From Gammaproteobacteria bacterium (lineage in GTDB: Bacteria; Pseudomonadota; Gammaproteobacteria; SZUA-229): a DNA stretch of 64,000 nt. Below, piece after piece: positions 17,858-27,403 of this stretch; position 1 is the first letter of the stretch; each line of letters opens with the position of its first letter. The stretch spans positions 49,236 through 113,235 of the forward strand of contig WFMW01000061.1 of the NCBI GenBank assembly GCA_015488885.1, in the 5' to 3' direction. Below the pieces are notes generated by a model. That model ran no database searches and was not told where the DNA came from. It worked only from the letters and a program-made list of their open reading frames with translations. Made by a program: the position numbers and the translations under genes.

Positions 17858-18921
17858 TACGCATTACTATTATCATAAAACTGGAATCGTCCTGTGGACA
17901 GCTCATTGCCATTAGCAAGCATATCTATCTTTATATTACCCATAGTCTCATCATCCCAGACCATCCCGCCAATAAAAGAGGAATACACACTATCCGGGGC
18001 ATAGGCCTTCTTGAAATTAAATATTCCATCATCAGGACAATAACCTCCCCCAAGAAGAAAATATTCACAGCCACGTTGTTTCATCAATTTTATTATTTCG
18101 TACTTAAGCATATGATTGGCACAAAGCTTTAATGCCTTTCTTTTCGTTCCACCCAGAAATGAATGGCAGAACCTGCCATGATGCAGAACCAGTTCGCATG
18201 CAACAATCTCATTATCAACTGCTGCATAAAAGAAATGGAACTGCCCAGGCATTTCCCGGCATACTGCAGCAAAATAATCCTTGTCAAGATAATAAAATGA
18301 GCCCGCCGAGTTCCGATCCATCGTATCAGTATAGATATTAATGAAGTCATCCAGGTGATCTGCATTTGCTTCTGCAAAACAGGTAACACCATTGCGTTCT
18401 GCTTTACGTAAACTTTTACGCACTGAATGCTTAAAGTTTTTCTTAATGTCATCCAGAGATGGGCGCACATCCAGTACAACAAAGTCCCCAACCTCCATTA
18501 CTTTCTCCGCTGGCGAGGTATAAACCTGATTAGCCAGTACAGGGTGAAACCGGTCAAAACCACAGATAATGGCATTGTTTCTACAATAGTCATGCATTGC
18601 GTTATAGAATGAGTTCGAGTCAGCAAGTGCCTCTGACGAGCCAATAATACCGCCTCTGCCGTAAAGACCGGTTATATCATAGTAACCTGTGTATTTTTTA
18701 AGACCTGTCAGCCTTGATACACTGCGTTTAACAAAAGGATATAAAAGTGTGCCTTCTCGTGATAACCCGGCTGCACATAATACTTCATCCTCCCGGTTTA
18801 TTGTTTGCTGACATACATTTGCAAATGCCGGTGAATAAAACACATCCTGCTGATCAGCTGGCAAGCTTTCAAATAACTTTTTCCATTCACTATCTTCTGA
18901 TTTAAATATAGACAGCTTCAT
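17857..18921 (-). CDS. FemAB-like GNAT acyltransferase
   Basis: A 354-residue protein with a double-GNAT/FemAB-like layout (Acetyltransf_6 type): KHSVRKSLRKAERNGV in the middle, AVDNEIVACELVLHHG and a C-terminal LGGGYCPDDGIFNFKKAYAP that resembles the FemAB end signature. Relatives transfer acyl or aminoacyl groups to sugars or peptides. No left-handed beta-helix acetyltransferase (the usual LegH) is seen in the island, so this protein is a candidate for the N-acylation step or for a later decoration. It lies 3 bases after the legI stop and shares a base with the methyltransferase gene. Confidence 0.7.
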   Translation of the reverse strand: MKLSIFKSEDSEWKKLFESLPADQQDVFYSPAFANVCQQTINREDEVLCAAGLSREGTLLYPFVKRSVSRLTGLKKYTGYYDITGLYGRGGIIGSSEALADSNSFYNAMHDYCRNNAIICGFDRFHPVLANQVYTSPAEKVMEVGDFVVLDVRPSLDDIKKNFKHSVRKSLRKAERNGVTCFAEANADHLDDFINIYTDTMDRNSAGSFYYLDKDYFAAVCREMPGQFHFFYAAVDNEIVACELVLHHGRFCHSFLGGTKRKALKLCANHMLKYEIIKLMKQRGCEYFLLGGGYCPDDGIFNFKKAYAPDSVYSSFIGGMVWDDETMGNIKIDMLANGNELSTGRFQFYDNSNA

Positions 18922-18924
18922 TTC

Positions 18925-19974
18925 TTACCCCCTGCTCCGTAACATCTGCCATGTTAATACTGCGTCTGCTTCAATATTACAGCTAAGCTCTGCGCCAATA
19001 ACCAGATCCATAAATTCAGGCGCAATACCATTAACCACTTTCTTGAAACAAAGATCATCGACCTGCAAAATCGACCCTACCGGTAAATCATGTGCCGCAA
19101 CCGGGAAACGCCGAAAGGCTTTTCGATTATTTACCTCTGACGGCATAATCCGTTTAACACCATCACCCAGTGCATTATGTACTTCGCGTAATACCTGGCA
19201 ATAATGATGCATTTCTTCAGGTATCAGGGAAGCCTGATGGTCTGGCCCTTCCATGGATTTATCCAGAGTAATATGTTTTTCAAATATACGCGCTCCCAGA
19301 GCCACAGCTGCACAGGCCACCTCTGTCCCTGAAGTATGATCAGACAGCCCAACCGGGAATCCAAACATTTTTTTCAGATTAGGGATGACTGAGATATTCA
19401 TCTCATCCATCGGTGCTGGATAAGCTGATACGCAATGCAGGATAATCATTCGCTTATTATGCGTGCTAATAACCTCAACACCGCTGGCTAATTCAGCCAG
19501 TGTACAGGCACCTGTTGAAAAAATAACAGGTATATCCAGTTGTGCTATATGCTTCAGAAACGGGAGATTAGTAACATCCTGTGATGCTGTTTTCATTAAC
19601 CCCACACCCAGCTGTGAAAGAAAATTTGCACTCTCAACTTCATCTGGAGTAGAAAGAAACATAATCTTTCTTTTATCGCAGTATTCTTTTATCTGCACAA
19701 ACTCTTCATAAGCCAGCTCAAGTTTTTTAATTGTTTCAAACTCACTCTCAGCTGTATCCGTTGTTCGTTGCTGATATTCCGGTTTGATGGACCTGTCTTT
19801 GCTGTACACTTTTTCTGTCAACCAGGTCTGAAATTTAACTGCATCACAACCTGCTTCAATTGCTGCATCCACCAGTCTGAATGCCTGCCTGATATCACCA
19901 TTATGGTTCACACCGGCTTCTGCAATGATAAACAGATTTTTTTCAGCTTTCTCTAAAAATAACGAGTAATCCAT
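18925..19974 (-). CDS. legI: Legionaminic acid synthase (NeuB family)
   Basis: A 349-residue NeuB-type synthase that condenses a 6-carbon sugar with phosphoenolpyruvate to give the 9-carbon nonulosonic acid. The TIM-barrel begins FIIAEAGVNHNGD; KFQTW, GLSDHTSGTEVACAAVALGA (in two parts) and EKHITLDKSMEGPDHQAS are conserved active-site blocks. The C-terminal SAF (antifreeze-like) domain covers roughly residues 285-345. Product could be legionaminic, pseudaminic or neuraminic acid; the neighbours support legionaminic. It lies 14 bases downstream of the DegT-like gene. Confidence 0.9.
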   Translation of the reverse strand: MDYSLFLEKAEKNLFIIAEAGVNHNGDIRQAFRLVDAAIEAGCDAVKFQTWLTEKVYSKDRSIKPEYQQRTTDTAESEFETIKKLELAYEEFVQIKEYCDKRKIMFLSTPDEVESANFLSQLGVGLMKTASQDVTNLPFLKHIAQLDIPVIFSTGACTLAELASGVEVISTHNKRMIILHCVSAYPAPMDEMNISVIPNLKKMFGFPVGLSDHTSGTEVACAAVALGARIFEKHITLDKSMEGPDHQASLIPEEMHHYCQVLREVHNALGDGVKRIMPSEVNNRKAFRRFPVAAHDLPVGSILQVDDLCFKKVVNGIAPEFMDLVIGAELSCNIEADAVLTWQMLRSRG

Positions 19975-19988
19975 CTTTACATACCTTT

Positions 19989-21113
19989 TTATATCGTATT
20001 AAGCTTGCTTACCATGTCAAGTATTGCGTCTGTACTGATAAACTCACTAACAGGAATGAGAACATGTTCATTTATAAATTCCTGCTCAACAGGGAAATTA
20101 TTACAATCCACTTCAGGAATAAAATTCCACTTATCTTCCAGAACTGAAAGCAGAACACCCTGATCAAACAATCTGCTCAGGACGTCATCACGCCTGTGTG
20201 CCGGCACCCTGGCTGGGACACACCATGGCACAACTTCATCGGGTAATGCAGAATGCAGCAGGGTAAAAGTCGATGACTGCAGATTTTCATAGAGTAAATA
20301 ACTGTTTGATCGTCTTCTTTGTGTTAACCAGTCATAAGGAAATTTTTCTTCAATCCGAAATGAATCAGCACTTTGACGGAGGGGGGTTATTCCAGCATTT
20401 ATTACCGAATAGTATTCTTCATAGGCTGCTTCAAGAACTTTCAGGTATTGCCGACATTTCTGTGGCTCTTTACTATTAAATAAATCATAGCCTGCACGCA
20501 GATGTCTCCTGTAAGCTTGCTGGGTTAATACCGGCAATTCCGGCAATCTATTATCATTTAATGCCACATTTATATCTGTCCGCTTGCTACTTAATATGGC
20601 ACCATCTACTACTGGCAGATATTTATTAAGTGAATAAAGAGAAAGCTCTGCTTCTTCTGCCAGGTATTTACCTGTGGGATCTACTGTAAAAGGTGCATGC
20701 GCCAGATCATCAAGGATAACAGTGTTATATTTCCCCAATATTGCTGACAGCTCGGCTGATCGGGATGAGAAACCGAAATAATGAATCAGCACAGTAACAG
20801 ATAAACCGCTTATCCCTGCCAGTAATCTATCTATATCACTAATCACGGGACGAAGGTTTTTTTCCAGCCGGTAGAAAAATATTTCAAATCCGGCATTCAG
20901 GAATGGCTGGATAACACCCTCAGCAATGTATGCTGGTAATAACACTTTTCTTGCATTATTCTGTGGCAGACAATTAATCATATGATGGATTGCACTGCGC
21001 CCTGTAGCAAGCCTGCAACGTGAACTACCGGCTGTTTCTGGAAGATAAAATCCTTTACCGCCCGGCATATTATTCTCTTCATTAATTGCTATACGCAGCA
21101 TTGTTATCATCAT
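19989..21113 (-). CDS. Divergent DegT/DnrJ-like PLP protein
   Basis: A 374-residue protein with the DegT/DnrJ/EryC1 aminotransferase pattern but weak similarity. Visible elements are TGRSAIHHMI (PLP phosphate loop), VLLPAYIAEGVIQPFLNAG, HYFGF, ILDDLAHAPF (Asp pair 135-136 near the PLP ring) and SLYSLNKYLPVVDGA, where Lys164 is at the usual Schiff-base place. It may be a second sugar aminotransferase besides LegC, or a non-catalytic relative. Several in-frame Met codons exist; the one at 21113 overlaps the legG stop (ATGA) and is used here, while Met16 is an alternative. It is the most unusual gene of the island. Confidence 0.65.
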   Translation of the reverse strand: MMITMLRIAINEENNMPGGKGFYLPETAGSSRCRLATGRSAIHHMINCLPQNNARKVLLPAYIAEGVIQPFLNAGFEIFFYRLEKNLRPVISDIDRLLAGISGLSVTVLIHYFGFSSRSAELSAILGKYNTVILDDLAHAPFTVDPTGKYLAEEAELSLYSLNKYLPVVDGAILSSKRTDINVALNDNRLPELPVLTQQAYRRHLRAGYDLFNSKEPQKCRQYLKVLEAAYEEYYSVINAGITPLRQSADSFRIEEKFPYDWLTQRRRSNSYLLYENLQSSTFTLLHSALPDEVVPWCVPARVPAHRRDDVLSRLFDQGVLLSVLEDKWNFIPEVDCNNFPVEQEFINEHVLIPVSEFISTDAILDMVSKLNTI

Positions 21114-22285
21114 TCATCACTATCAACTAACGATTCAAAAAATGATTTTTTTACCAGTAATGAAAAATCATCGATACTATGCAAAACCTTTACTATCATC
21201 TGTGCACAATCTCCAACCTGATACGGATTAGAAACTTCACGTTTGCCAGCTGCCAGTGCAGACTTAATTGCCTTGATAATTTCTTCACTTTCTACCGGAC
21301 AGTCAAAAACCGAATCTGCTCGCAGGCGGCCTTTCTGCCGATCACCTATATTTACCGTTGGTGTTTGCACTGACGGAGCTTCATATAGACCACTTGATGA
21401 ATTGCCGATAACCACATCAACTGCTGCCAGCGTACCGAGGTAACGAGTCTGACCCAGTGAAACAAATACCTGGGCATTGTCTCTTCGTGCCACAAACGCC
21501 TTAATACACTGCATAATGACACGTCCTTCGGTATCAGCATTAGGCATGGTAAAAATCAGCCCGTACTCATCGTTAAACGTATCCAGTGCCTGTAGCAGTT
21601 CCGCCAGCTGATCTTCTGAAGAGACAACGTCCAGTGTTACCGGATGAAAGGTAATAAGAAAGTTATATTTTCGGAATTGAATACCCGGATCCTTCTCCAG
21701 GCTGTTTTTCTCTGGTAACTGGCTGCGATGTAAAATATCCAGACCAGGGCTGCCAACATTAAATATCCTGGCAGGATTTTCGCCCATGCGTGCAAGACGT
21801 TTAGCTGATATTTCGTTGGTGACAAAGTGCAGATGAGATAACTTGCTGATACTATGACGCATGGCCTCATCAAAAGCGCCTTCAGTCACGTCACCACCAC
21901 CGATATGCACCACCGGCAAACGCAGATATAACGCTGTCTGGGCGGCAGCAAAAATCTCAAAACGGTCACCCAGCAGTACAATAAGATCAGGCTGAAGCCG
22001 TGCAAATACATCGCTAAAGCCAATCACACCCAGGCCAACAGATTTCCCGATACCGACGGCATTATCGCTGGAAAGCAGTGTCTCAACGCGGGCAGATATA
22101 TCAAAACCATCTGCTTCAATAAGGTTTACTGTCATACCAAATTCGGGTGATAAATGCATCCCGGTGACAACCAACTGCATGCTAAACGCCTCATCGGCAA
22201 GAATATCCTGCATTAGCCAGTAAAGCAGACCGTAATCTGCCCGGCTACCGGTTACCACACAAATTTTACGTTTTCTCACAGACAT
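21110..22285 (-). CDS. legG: UDP-sugar 2-epimerase, hydrolysing (NeuC/LegG)
   Basis: A 391-residue GT-B-fold enzyme that inverts C2 and releases UDP from UDP-N,N'-diacetylbacillosamine (LegG) or UDP-GlcNAc (NeuC), giving the NeuB-type substrate. Signatures are the N-terminal CVVTGSRADYGLLYWL, VLLGDRFEIFAAA, HIGGGDVTEGAFDEAMRHSI (given here as one block of twenty) and the C-terminal VIGNSSSGLYEAP. Context with LegB and LegC favours LegG. It overlaps the DegT-like gene by 4 bases and begins 2 bases after legC. Confidence 0.9.
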   Translation of the reverse strand: MSVRKRKICVVTGSRADYGLLYWLMQDILADEAFSMQLVVTGMHLSPEFGMTVNLIEADGFDISARVETLLSSDNAVGIGKSVGLGVIGFSDVFARLQPDLIVLLGDRFEIFAAAQTALYLRLPVVHIGGGDVTEGAFDEAMRHSISKLSHLHFVTNEISAKRLARMGENPARIFNVGSPGLDILHRSQLPEKNSLEKDPGIQFRKYNFLITFHPVTLDVVSSEDQLAELLQALDTFNDEYGLIFTMPNADTEGRVIMQCIKAFVARRDNAQVFVSLGQTRYLGTLAAVDVVIGNSSSGLYEAPSVQTPTVNIGDRQKGRLRADSVFDCPVESEEIIKAIKSALAAGKREVSNPYQVGDCAQMIVKVLHSIDDFSLLVKKSFFESLVDSDE

Positions 22286-22287
22286 TA

Positions 22288-23466
22288 TTAACTCTGCGCT
22301 CCTGCTGCCAGAAATGGACTGGAAGGAATATTAATCAGGCGCTTTTCGATATCTTCGGCAACAGTCAGGTCAGCCATTCTCGGATTATCCTGATACATCG
22401 GTAATGTATGCAATAATGTCCACGCGGGTCTTGCCATCATACCGGCTTCATTTATTGCTGCCAGACATTTATCACGCTGATCAGCGACCGTTTTATCAAG
22501 CAACAGAACATTGAGCCAGTAATTACTTTCTGCATAATCCGGCTGGGTAAAAAACTGCACACCTGGCACAGCAGAAAAAACCTCGGCATATGTTTTTGCC
22601 AGTCTGTGTTTATTTATCAGAAACCCATCCATTCGCTCCAGCTGGGCACAACCCAAAGCCGCATTCAGATTTGGCATTCGATAGTTAAAACCAATGGAAT
22701 CATGACTCACATTCCAGCGATGCGCTATTCTGGCAGTAGTGGTTAAATGTTTTGCCTGTTTTGCCAGAGCAGAATTATTGGTAGCAATGGCACCACCGCC
22801 ACCAGTGGTAATAATCTTATTGCCATTAAAACTGATGGCCGCTAACAATGAAAGCGAACCAGTCATCTCACCATGATAACGACTGCCTAATGATTCGGCA
22901 GCATCTTCAACGACAGCTATGTTGTATTTTTCTGCTACTATATTTAGCGCATTCATATCGACCGGGTGGCCAAATGTATGCATGGGTACGATCGCAGCTA
23001 TTTGCCTGCCCGTATGCCGGTTAAACCATTGACTACCTCTGGCTATCAAAATATCATCCAGGTAGTTCTCAAGTTTTTCTGCATCCATCCCCAGTGAACC
23101 AATTTCTGCATCGACAAAATGGGCAACAGCATCACAGTAAGTCACTGCATTGGCAGTTGCCACAAAGGATAAAGTCGGTACAATAACTTCGGTATCCTTT
23201 TCTACCCCTGCCAGCAACAAAGCGATATGTAATGCAGATGTACCATTAACCACGGCAACAACATATTTCACCCCAAGATAATCGGCCAGTTGCTGTTCAA
23301 AATGCTCAACATACTCACCCACTGACGAAACAAAACCAGAGTCCAGACAATCGTTCACTCGTTCTTTTTCACGTGCCGCAATAGTAGGTTCATGCAGGGC
23401 AATAAAGCCGTGGTTGCTACCGAGTACCTCCTCGAGTGTTGTTATAACTTTTGCAGTTGAAAACAT
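22288..23466 (-). CDS. legC: LegC-family sugar aminotransferase
   Basis: A 392-residue PLP-dependent DegT-fold enzyme that aminates the 4-keto-6-deoxy sugar made by LegB. Hallmarks are the N-terminal SGFVSSVGEYVEHFEQQL, VNGTSALHIALLLAGV, PTLSFVATANAVTY, VVEDAAESLGS and the Schiff-base lysine Lys217 in SFNGNKIITTGGGGA. Length and the FVSSVG start are characteristic of the LegC group rather than PseC. It follows legB by 17 bases and precedes legG by 2 bases. Confidence 0.9.
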   Translation of the reverse strand: MFSTAKVITTLEEVLGSNHGFIALHEPTIAAREKERVNDCLDSGFVSSVGEYVEHFEQQLADYLGVKYVVAVVNGTSALHIALLLAGVEKDTEVIVPTLSFVATANAVTYCDAVAHFVDAEIGSLGMDAEKLENYLDDILIARGSQWFNRHTGRQIAAIVPMHTFGHPVDMNALNIVAEKYNIAVVEDAAESLGSRYHGEMTGSLSLLAAISFNGNKIITTGGGGAIATNNSALAKQAKHLTTTARIAHRWNVSHDSIGFNYRMPNLNAALGCAQLERMDGFLINKHRLAKTYAEVFSAVPGVQFFTQPDYAESNYWLNVLLLDKTVADQRDKCLAAINEAGMMARPAWTLLHTLPMYQDNPRMADLTVAEDIEKRLINIPSSPFLAAGAQS

Positions 23467-23483
23467 GAATGATTTACCGGTAG

Positions 23484-24482
23484 TTAGATATTGTAAATAT
23501 CATGTTTATAATGTTGCAGATTCTGTGGCTGGGAGAACCACTCTGCGGTAATTTTCAAGCCCCTGAGAAAACCTTCTCTACCAGCAAACTGCGGTTCCCA
23601 GTCCATGCGTTTTTTTGCTTTTTCGGTATCAGCCCAGAGACGATCAATTTCACTTTTTTGCGGGCGTAAGCGTTGATGGTCTTCAAGCACTTCAATATCA
23701 ACACCCATTGCTTGTGCAATAACTTCAACCATGACTGCAATAGAAATCTCGAAACCACTACCAATATTGGTCACTTTACCAATGGTTTGCTCACTTATTG
23801 CCGCAGCGATAAACCCCCTGGCGGTATCTTCGACAAAACTGAAATCGCGAGTCGGAGTCAGTGCACCCAGTTTAATCTTGCGCTCACCCGCCATGATCTG
23901 AGAAATAATGGTTGGTATCACTGCTCTTGCCGACTGTCTTGGCCCATAGGTATTAAACGGGCGCAGAATGGCCACCGGGGTATCAAAAGAAGAATAAAAG
24001 GAATAAGCCAGTTGGTCGGCACCAATTTTTGAAGCGGAATACGGTGACTGTCCCTGTAGCGGATGTTGTTCCGTAATAGGCACAAATTGAGCTGATCCAT
24101 ACACTTCACTGGTTGATGTCTGCACTACTTTTGTAACATCCAGATCCCGGGCTGCCTGCAGAATATTCAGTGTGCCACGAATATTTGTCTCCAGGTAGGA
24201 GTCGGGGGAATGATAGGAATAAGGAATGGCAATTAATGCAGCAAGATGCAAAATGGTGTCACAACCTTTAACTGCTGTGCGCACCCCGTTCGGATCACGT
24301 ACATCACCAGAAAAAACCTCAAACTGACCTTTCACATCAGCAGCGGCATCATCCAGCCAGCCCCATGAATTAAACGAGTTATACAGGCAAAAAGCTTTTA
24401 CTTCATAACCCTGCCTGACCAGCATTTCAACCAGATGCGAACCAATAAAACCGTCTGCGCCGGTAACCAGTATTTTTTTCAT
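23484..24482 (-). CDS. legB: NAD-dependent 4,6-dehydratase (LegB)
   Basis: An extended short-chain dehydrogenase/reductase of about 332 residues acting on an NDP-N-acetylglucosamine to form the 4-keto-6-deoxy intermediate. The N-terminal ILVTGADGFIGSHLVEML binds NAD. The active-site Tyr/Lys lie in SPYSASKIGADQLAYSF, and TSTSEVYG and RPFNTYGPRQSARAVIP are typical of LegB. The start at 24482 is preferred because family members begin just before the KKILVTG strand; a GTG 6 codons upstream is possible. It begins 24 bases after the flgL stop on the same strand, linking the glycan genes to the flagellar operon. Confidence 0.88.
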   Translation of the reverse strand: MKKILVTGADGFIGSHLVEMLVRQGYEVKAFCLYNSFNSWGWLDDAAADVKGQFEVFSGDVRDPNGVRTAVKGCDTILHLAALIAIPYSYHSPDSYLETNIRGTLNILQAARDLDVTKVVQTSTSEVYGSAQFVPITEQHPLQGQSPYSASKIGADQLAYSFYSSFDTPVAILRPFNTYGPRQSARAVIPTIISQIMAGERKIKLGALTPTRDFSFVEDTARGFIAAAISEQTIGKVTNIGSGFEISIAVMVEVIAQAMGVDIEVLEDHQRLRPQKSEIDRLWADTEKAKKRMDWEPQFAGREGFLRGLKITAEWFSQPQNLQHYKHDIYNI

Positions 24483-24506
24483 TTTCTTACCATACACCAA
24501 TGATAG

Positions 24507-25409
24507 TTATAAATATTTGAATAAAGATAAACTCTGTATTTTAATAAAACTCTGTTGCGATGCCTGTAACGCCAGACTTTGACGTTGCAGGCGGCTGGCG
24601 GCTTTGGCGTAATCCAGATCTTCCAGTGAGGAGCGGTTTTTCTGTAGTTGCAGGTCGAAGGTGTCATTAATACTTTTCTGTGTATCAATGGTATTCAGGC
24701 GCGCACCAATGGAGGCCCGGGTCGATAAAACCTGGTTAATCGCTGAATCCAGCCGACTCAGCGTGGTGGTTGGTGTGGTATTGGCTTCCAGCGCGGTGGC
24801 AAAATCAGCCAATACAGAAAACATATCGCTGACCCCACCGGCACCGTCATCAACCTGCATAAAAACCTTGCTGCCGGGATCAGTACTGGCCAGTTTGCGG
24901 GTTGGACCAATCTGTAACATCTGCTGCCCCTGATCGCCTGCATAACTGTAACTGCCACCACCAGTATCATTAAAGGGTTTGGTGGTGGTCTGATAACCGG
25001 CAAACAGGTATTTGCCATTTGCCTGTTTACTGTTACTTGCCTGCAATAGTTCATCGAGTCGGGTACGCACTTCAACGGCAATCGCAGCACGGTCATTGGC
25101 TGTTAAGGTTGAATTACCTGCCTGCACGGCCAGTTCCCGCACTCGCTGCAATAAATCACCCGTTTGTGATAGTACACTATCTTCAAGTGACAACCGGGTT
25201 TGTGCGGCATCCGCATTGTGCTGATATTGTGTGTTCATATCAATTAACTGGCTCAGCTTGAGCACTCGCGTACTTGCTGTCGGATCATCACTGGGTGCCA
25301 GCACTCTTTTCCCGGTTGCCATCTGGAGCTGGGTTTTTGCCAGTTCGGCCTGCCGGTCTAACATGGCATTCACCCCCTGCTGATAGAGTTGTAAGGTTGA
25401 AATACGCAT
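24507..25409 (-). CDS. flgL: Flagellar hook-filament junction protein FlgL (HAP3)
   Basis: A 300-residue flagellin-like junction protein exported to join hook and filament. The N-terminal helix contains MRISTLQLYQQGVNAML and the TGKRVLAPSDDPTAS block; the C-terminal helix (SRLQRQSLALQASQQSFIKI) mirrors flagellin. Length is at the short end of the usual range. It lies 29 bases after flgK and is the last structural gene before the glycan set. Confidence 0.93.
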   Translation of the reverse strand: MRISTLQLYQQGVNAMLDRQAELAKTQLQMATGKRVLAPSDDPTASTRVLKLSQLIDMNTQYQHNADAAQTRLSLEDSVLSQTGDLLQRVRELAVQAGNSTLTANDRAAIAVEVRTRLDELLQASNSKQANGKYLFAGYQTTTKPFNDTGGGSYSYAGDQGQQMLQIGPTRKLASTDPGSKVFMQVDDGAGGVSDMFSVLADFATALEANTTPTTTLSRLDSAINQVLSTRASIGARLNTIDTQKSINDTFDLQLQKNRSSLEDLDYAKAASRLQRQSLALQASQQSFIKIQSLSLFKYL

Positions 25410-25438
25410 GGTTCTATCCTCTTATAGCCTTAATCCGT

Positions 25439-27403
25439 TTACCTGACTGCCCGCAATAATGTATCAAACAGAGCACTGGCGGTCGCAATGACTTTTGCTG
25501 AAGCCTGATACGCCTGCTGAAATTGTACAAGTTTAGCGGCCTCATCATCCAGATTCACACCGGATATCTGTTCACGTGTTGCCTGCGCCTGTTTCAGCAG
25601 GCTGTTTTGTGATACCGACTGTAATTCTGCCTGGCGGGTACCAGTGCCTACATCAGCCACCAGGCCATTGTAACTGTCGGCAAAACTGGCGGTTGCGCCA
25701 TTCAGTGTTTTTTCTGTCGAAAAACCCGCGATAAGCAGAGCATTACGGTTATCACCACTGCCATTGGTATTATATTGTGTGGTAAACGTATCCCCGGCTG
25801 CCGGGGCACCATCAAGTTTCATCTGGTAACCGTAATCCAGGCCGCCCGGTGTCGGGAAGATTTCCCCGCCAGTGGCCGGATTGTAGGTAATGCCGGTTTC
25901 CAGTGCGACCGGGGAAGCGGGGTTGGTATTATCCAGAATGTCATATTTATTCGTAGCGGTAAAACGAATTAATAAAGGCGGCGTCAGGCTTCCATCTGTT
26001 GTTTGAAATGCCGCATTATTAATATTGGTAATCACCCCTGCACTGATAGCGCCGGTGCCGGTATTTGAGCTACCAGCCAGACTTCTTACCGGCGCTGCTG
26101 CTGCTATCAGACGGCTGTCTGGCAAGATCATTTTTATATCCCGCGCGCCATTACGGGTGGGTTGTATCACATAATTATCACCATTGGCAGGGGAGGTGTT
26201 AATGGTTATTTTCAGACCATCGACAATAAACGGATCAGCACTGGTGCCGGTGCCGGTCATCGCTACCGCCTGACCAGTATCATTACGCTGTAAAGCCCAG
26301 CTTCCACCCTGATATTTGAGCGTGTAGTCCAGATTAGTGAGTTGACCGACATCATTATAGGCAATACTGATATTGCTGGCATTACCCTGCCCGACACGAA
26401 GCTGAGGCACGCCAGTGGTAAACATGTCATTACCCAGCTTGCCACTCAAATCCATACCACGGCGATTTTGCTGATTCACCATGGTAGCAATGCCTAAAGC
26501 AACGCGTCCCAGACTGTTACTGGCGCCATCCAGCATCCGGTCTCGAAAGCCAAACGCACCACCCAGTTTGCCGCCAAGACTGCTGACATTCAAGGGAACA
26601 TCCGGGTTATTACCACCACCAAGACTCAAGCCAAGTTGATTGGGATCACCATTGATAATCGTTGTTTTTAAGCTACTGGCGTGAACACCACGTACCAGTA
26701 ACTGGCCTTTGGCCACCGCAACATTAATCGAGCCGTCGTCCTGCTTATAGGTGGTTACTTTAAGGTATTTTGATAAATCCTGGATCAGAGTGTCACGCTG
26801 ATCCAGCAGATCATTGGGCGGCTGTCCGCCTGATCGACCGGTTTCCAGAGCAATACTCTGATTTAACTGTGCAATATTCTGCGTGATACGGTTTATTTCT
26901 GTTACCCCGCCTTTTATCGTATTGTTAACCTGCCCGCGGGTGGTTTCGATATAGTTGGCCAGTTCATTAAAATGCCCGGCCAACTGATCCGCCTGGGTTA
27001 GCATAACCTGACGGGCGGCCGGATCAGCGGGCGCATTGCTGACATCCTGCACCGCATTAAAAAATCGCTGCATCGCCCCGCTCATGCCGGCGTTCGGATC
27101 AGCCAGGACATTATCCAGTTGCACGGCAAGCTGATGAAAGGTGGTATATTCCGCAGCCGTGGAAGTCCCGCTACGCACATTATTTTCTACAAAAGCATCG
27201 AATGAGCGCCGGATCGTGGTTACATCGACACCAGTGCCAGCAAAACCAAAACCATTGGCCTGTGGTGCACGCGCTGCCAGATCCGTGGACTGGCGGCTGT
27301 AACCCACGGTATTCACATTGGCAATATTATGCCCGATGGTATTAAGCGTGCGCTTATATGCCATCAGCGCAGAACTGCCTATATCCAGTAACCCGCTCGA
27401 CAT
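25439..27403 (-). CDS. flgK: Flagellar hook-filament junction protein FlgK (HAP1)
   Basis: A 654-residue HAP1 that assembles directly on the hook. The N-terminal rod/hook motif region reads GSSALMAYKRTLNTIGHNIA and NVNTVGYSRQS, and the C-terminal helix NLDDEAAKLVQFQQAYQASA is the family signature. The central region is long, Gly/Asn/Thr-rich and variable. The ATG shares its first base with the last base of the flgJ stop (TGATG), so translation is coupled. Confidence 0.95.
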   Translation of the reverse strand: MSSGLLDIGSSALMAYKRTLNTIGHNIANVNTVGYSRQSTDLAARAPQANGFGFAGTGVDVTTIRRSFDAFVENNVRSGTSTAAEYTTFHQLAVQLDNVLADPNAGMSGAMQRFFNAVQDVSNAPADPAARQVMLTQADQLAGHFNELANYIETTRGQVNNTIKGGVTEINRITQNIAQLNQSIALETGRSGGQPPNDLLDQRDTLIQDLSKYLKVTTYKQDDGSINVAVAKGQLLVRGVHASSLKTTIINGDPNQLGLSLGGGNNPDVPLNVSSLGGKLGGAFGFRDRMLDGASNSLGRVALGIATMVNQQNRRGMDLSGKLGNDMFTTGVPQLRVGQGNASNISIAYNDVGQLTNLDYTLKYQGGSWALQRNDTGQAVAMTGTGTSADPFIVDGLKITINTSPANGDNYVIQPTRNGARDIKMILPDSRLIAAAAPVRSLAGSSNTGTGAISAGVITNINNAAFQTTDGSLTPPLLIRFTATNKYDILDNTNPASPVALETGITYNPATGGEIFPTPGGLDYGYQMKLDGAPAAGDTFTTQYNTNGSGDNRNALLIAGFSTEKTLNGATASFADSYNGLVADVGTGTRQAELQSVSQNSLLKQAQATREQISGVNLDDEAAKLVQFQQAYQASAKVIATASALFDTLLRAVR

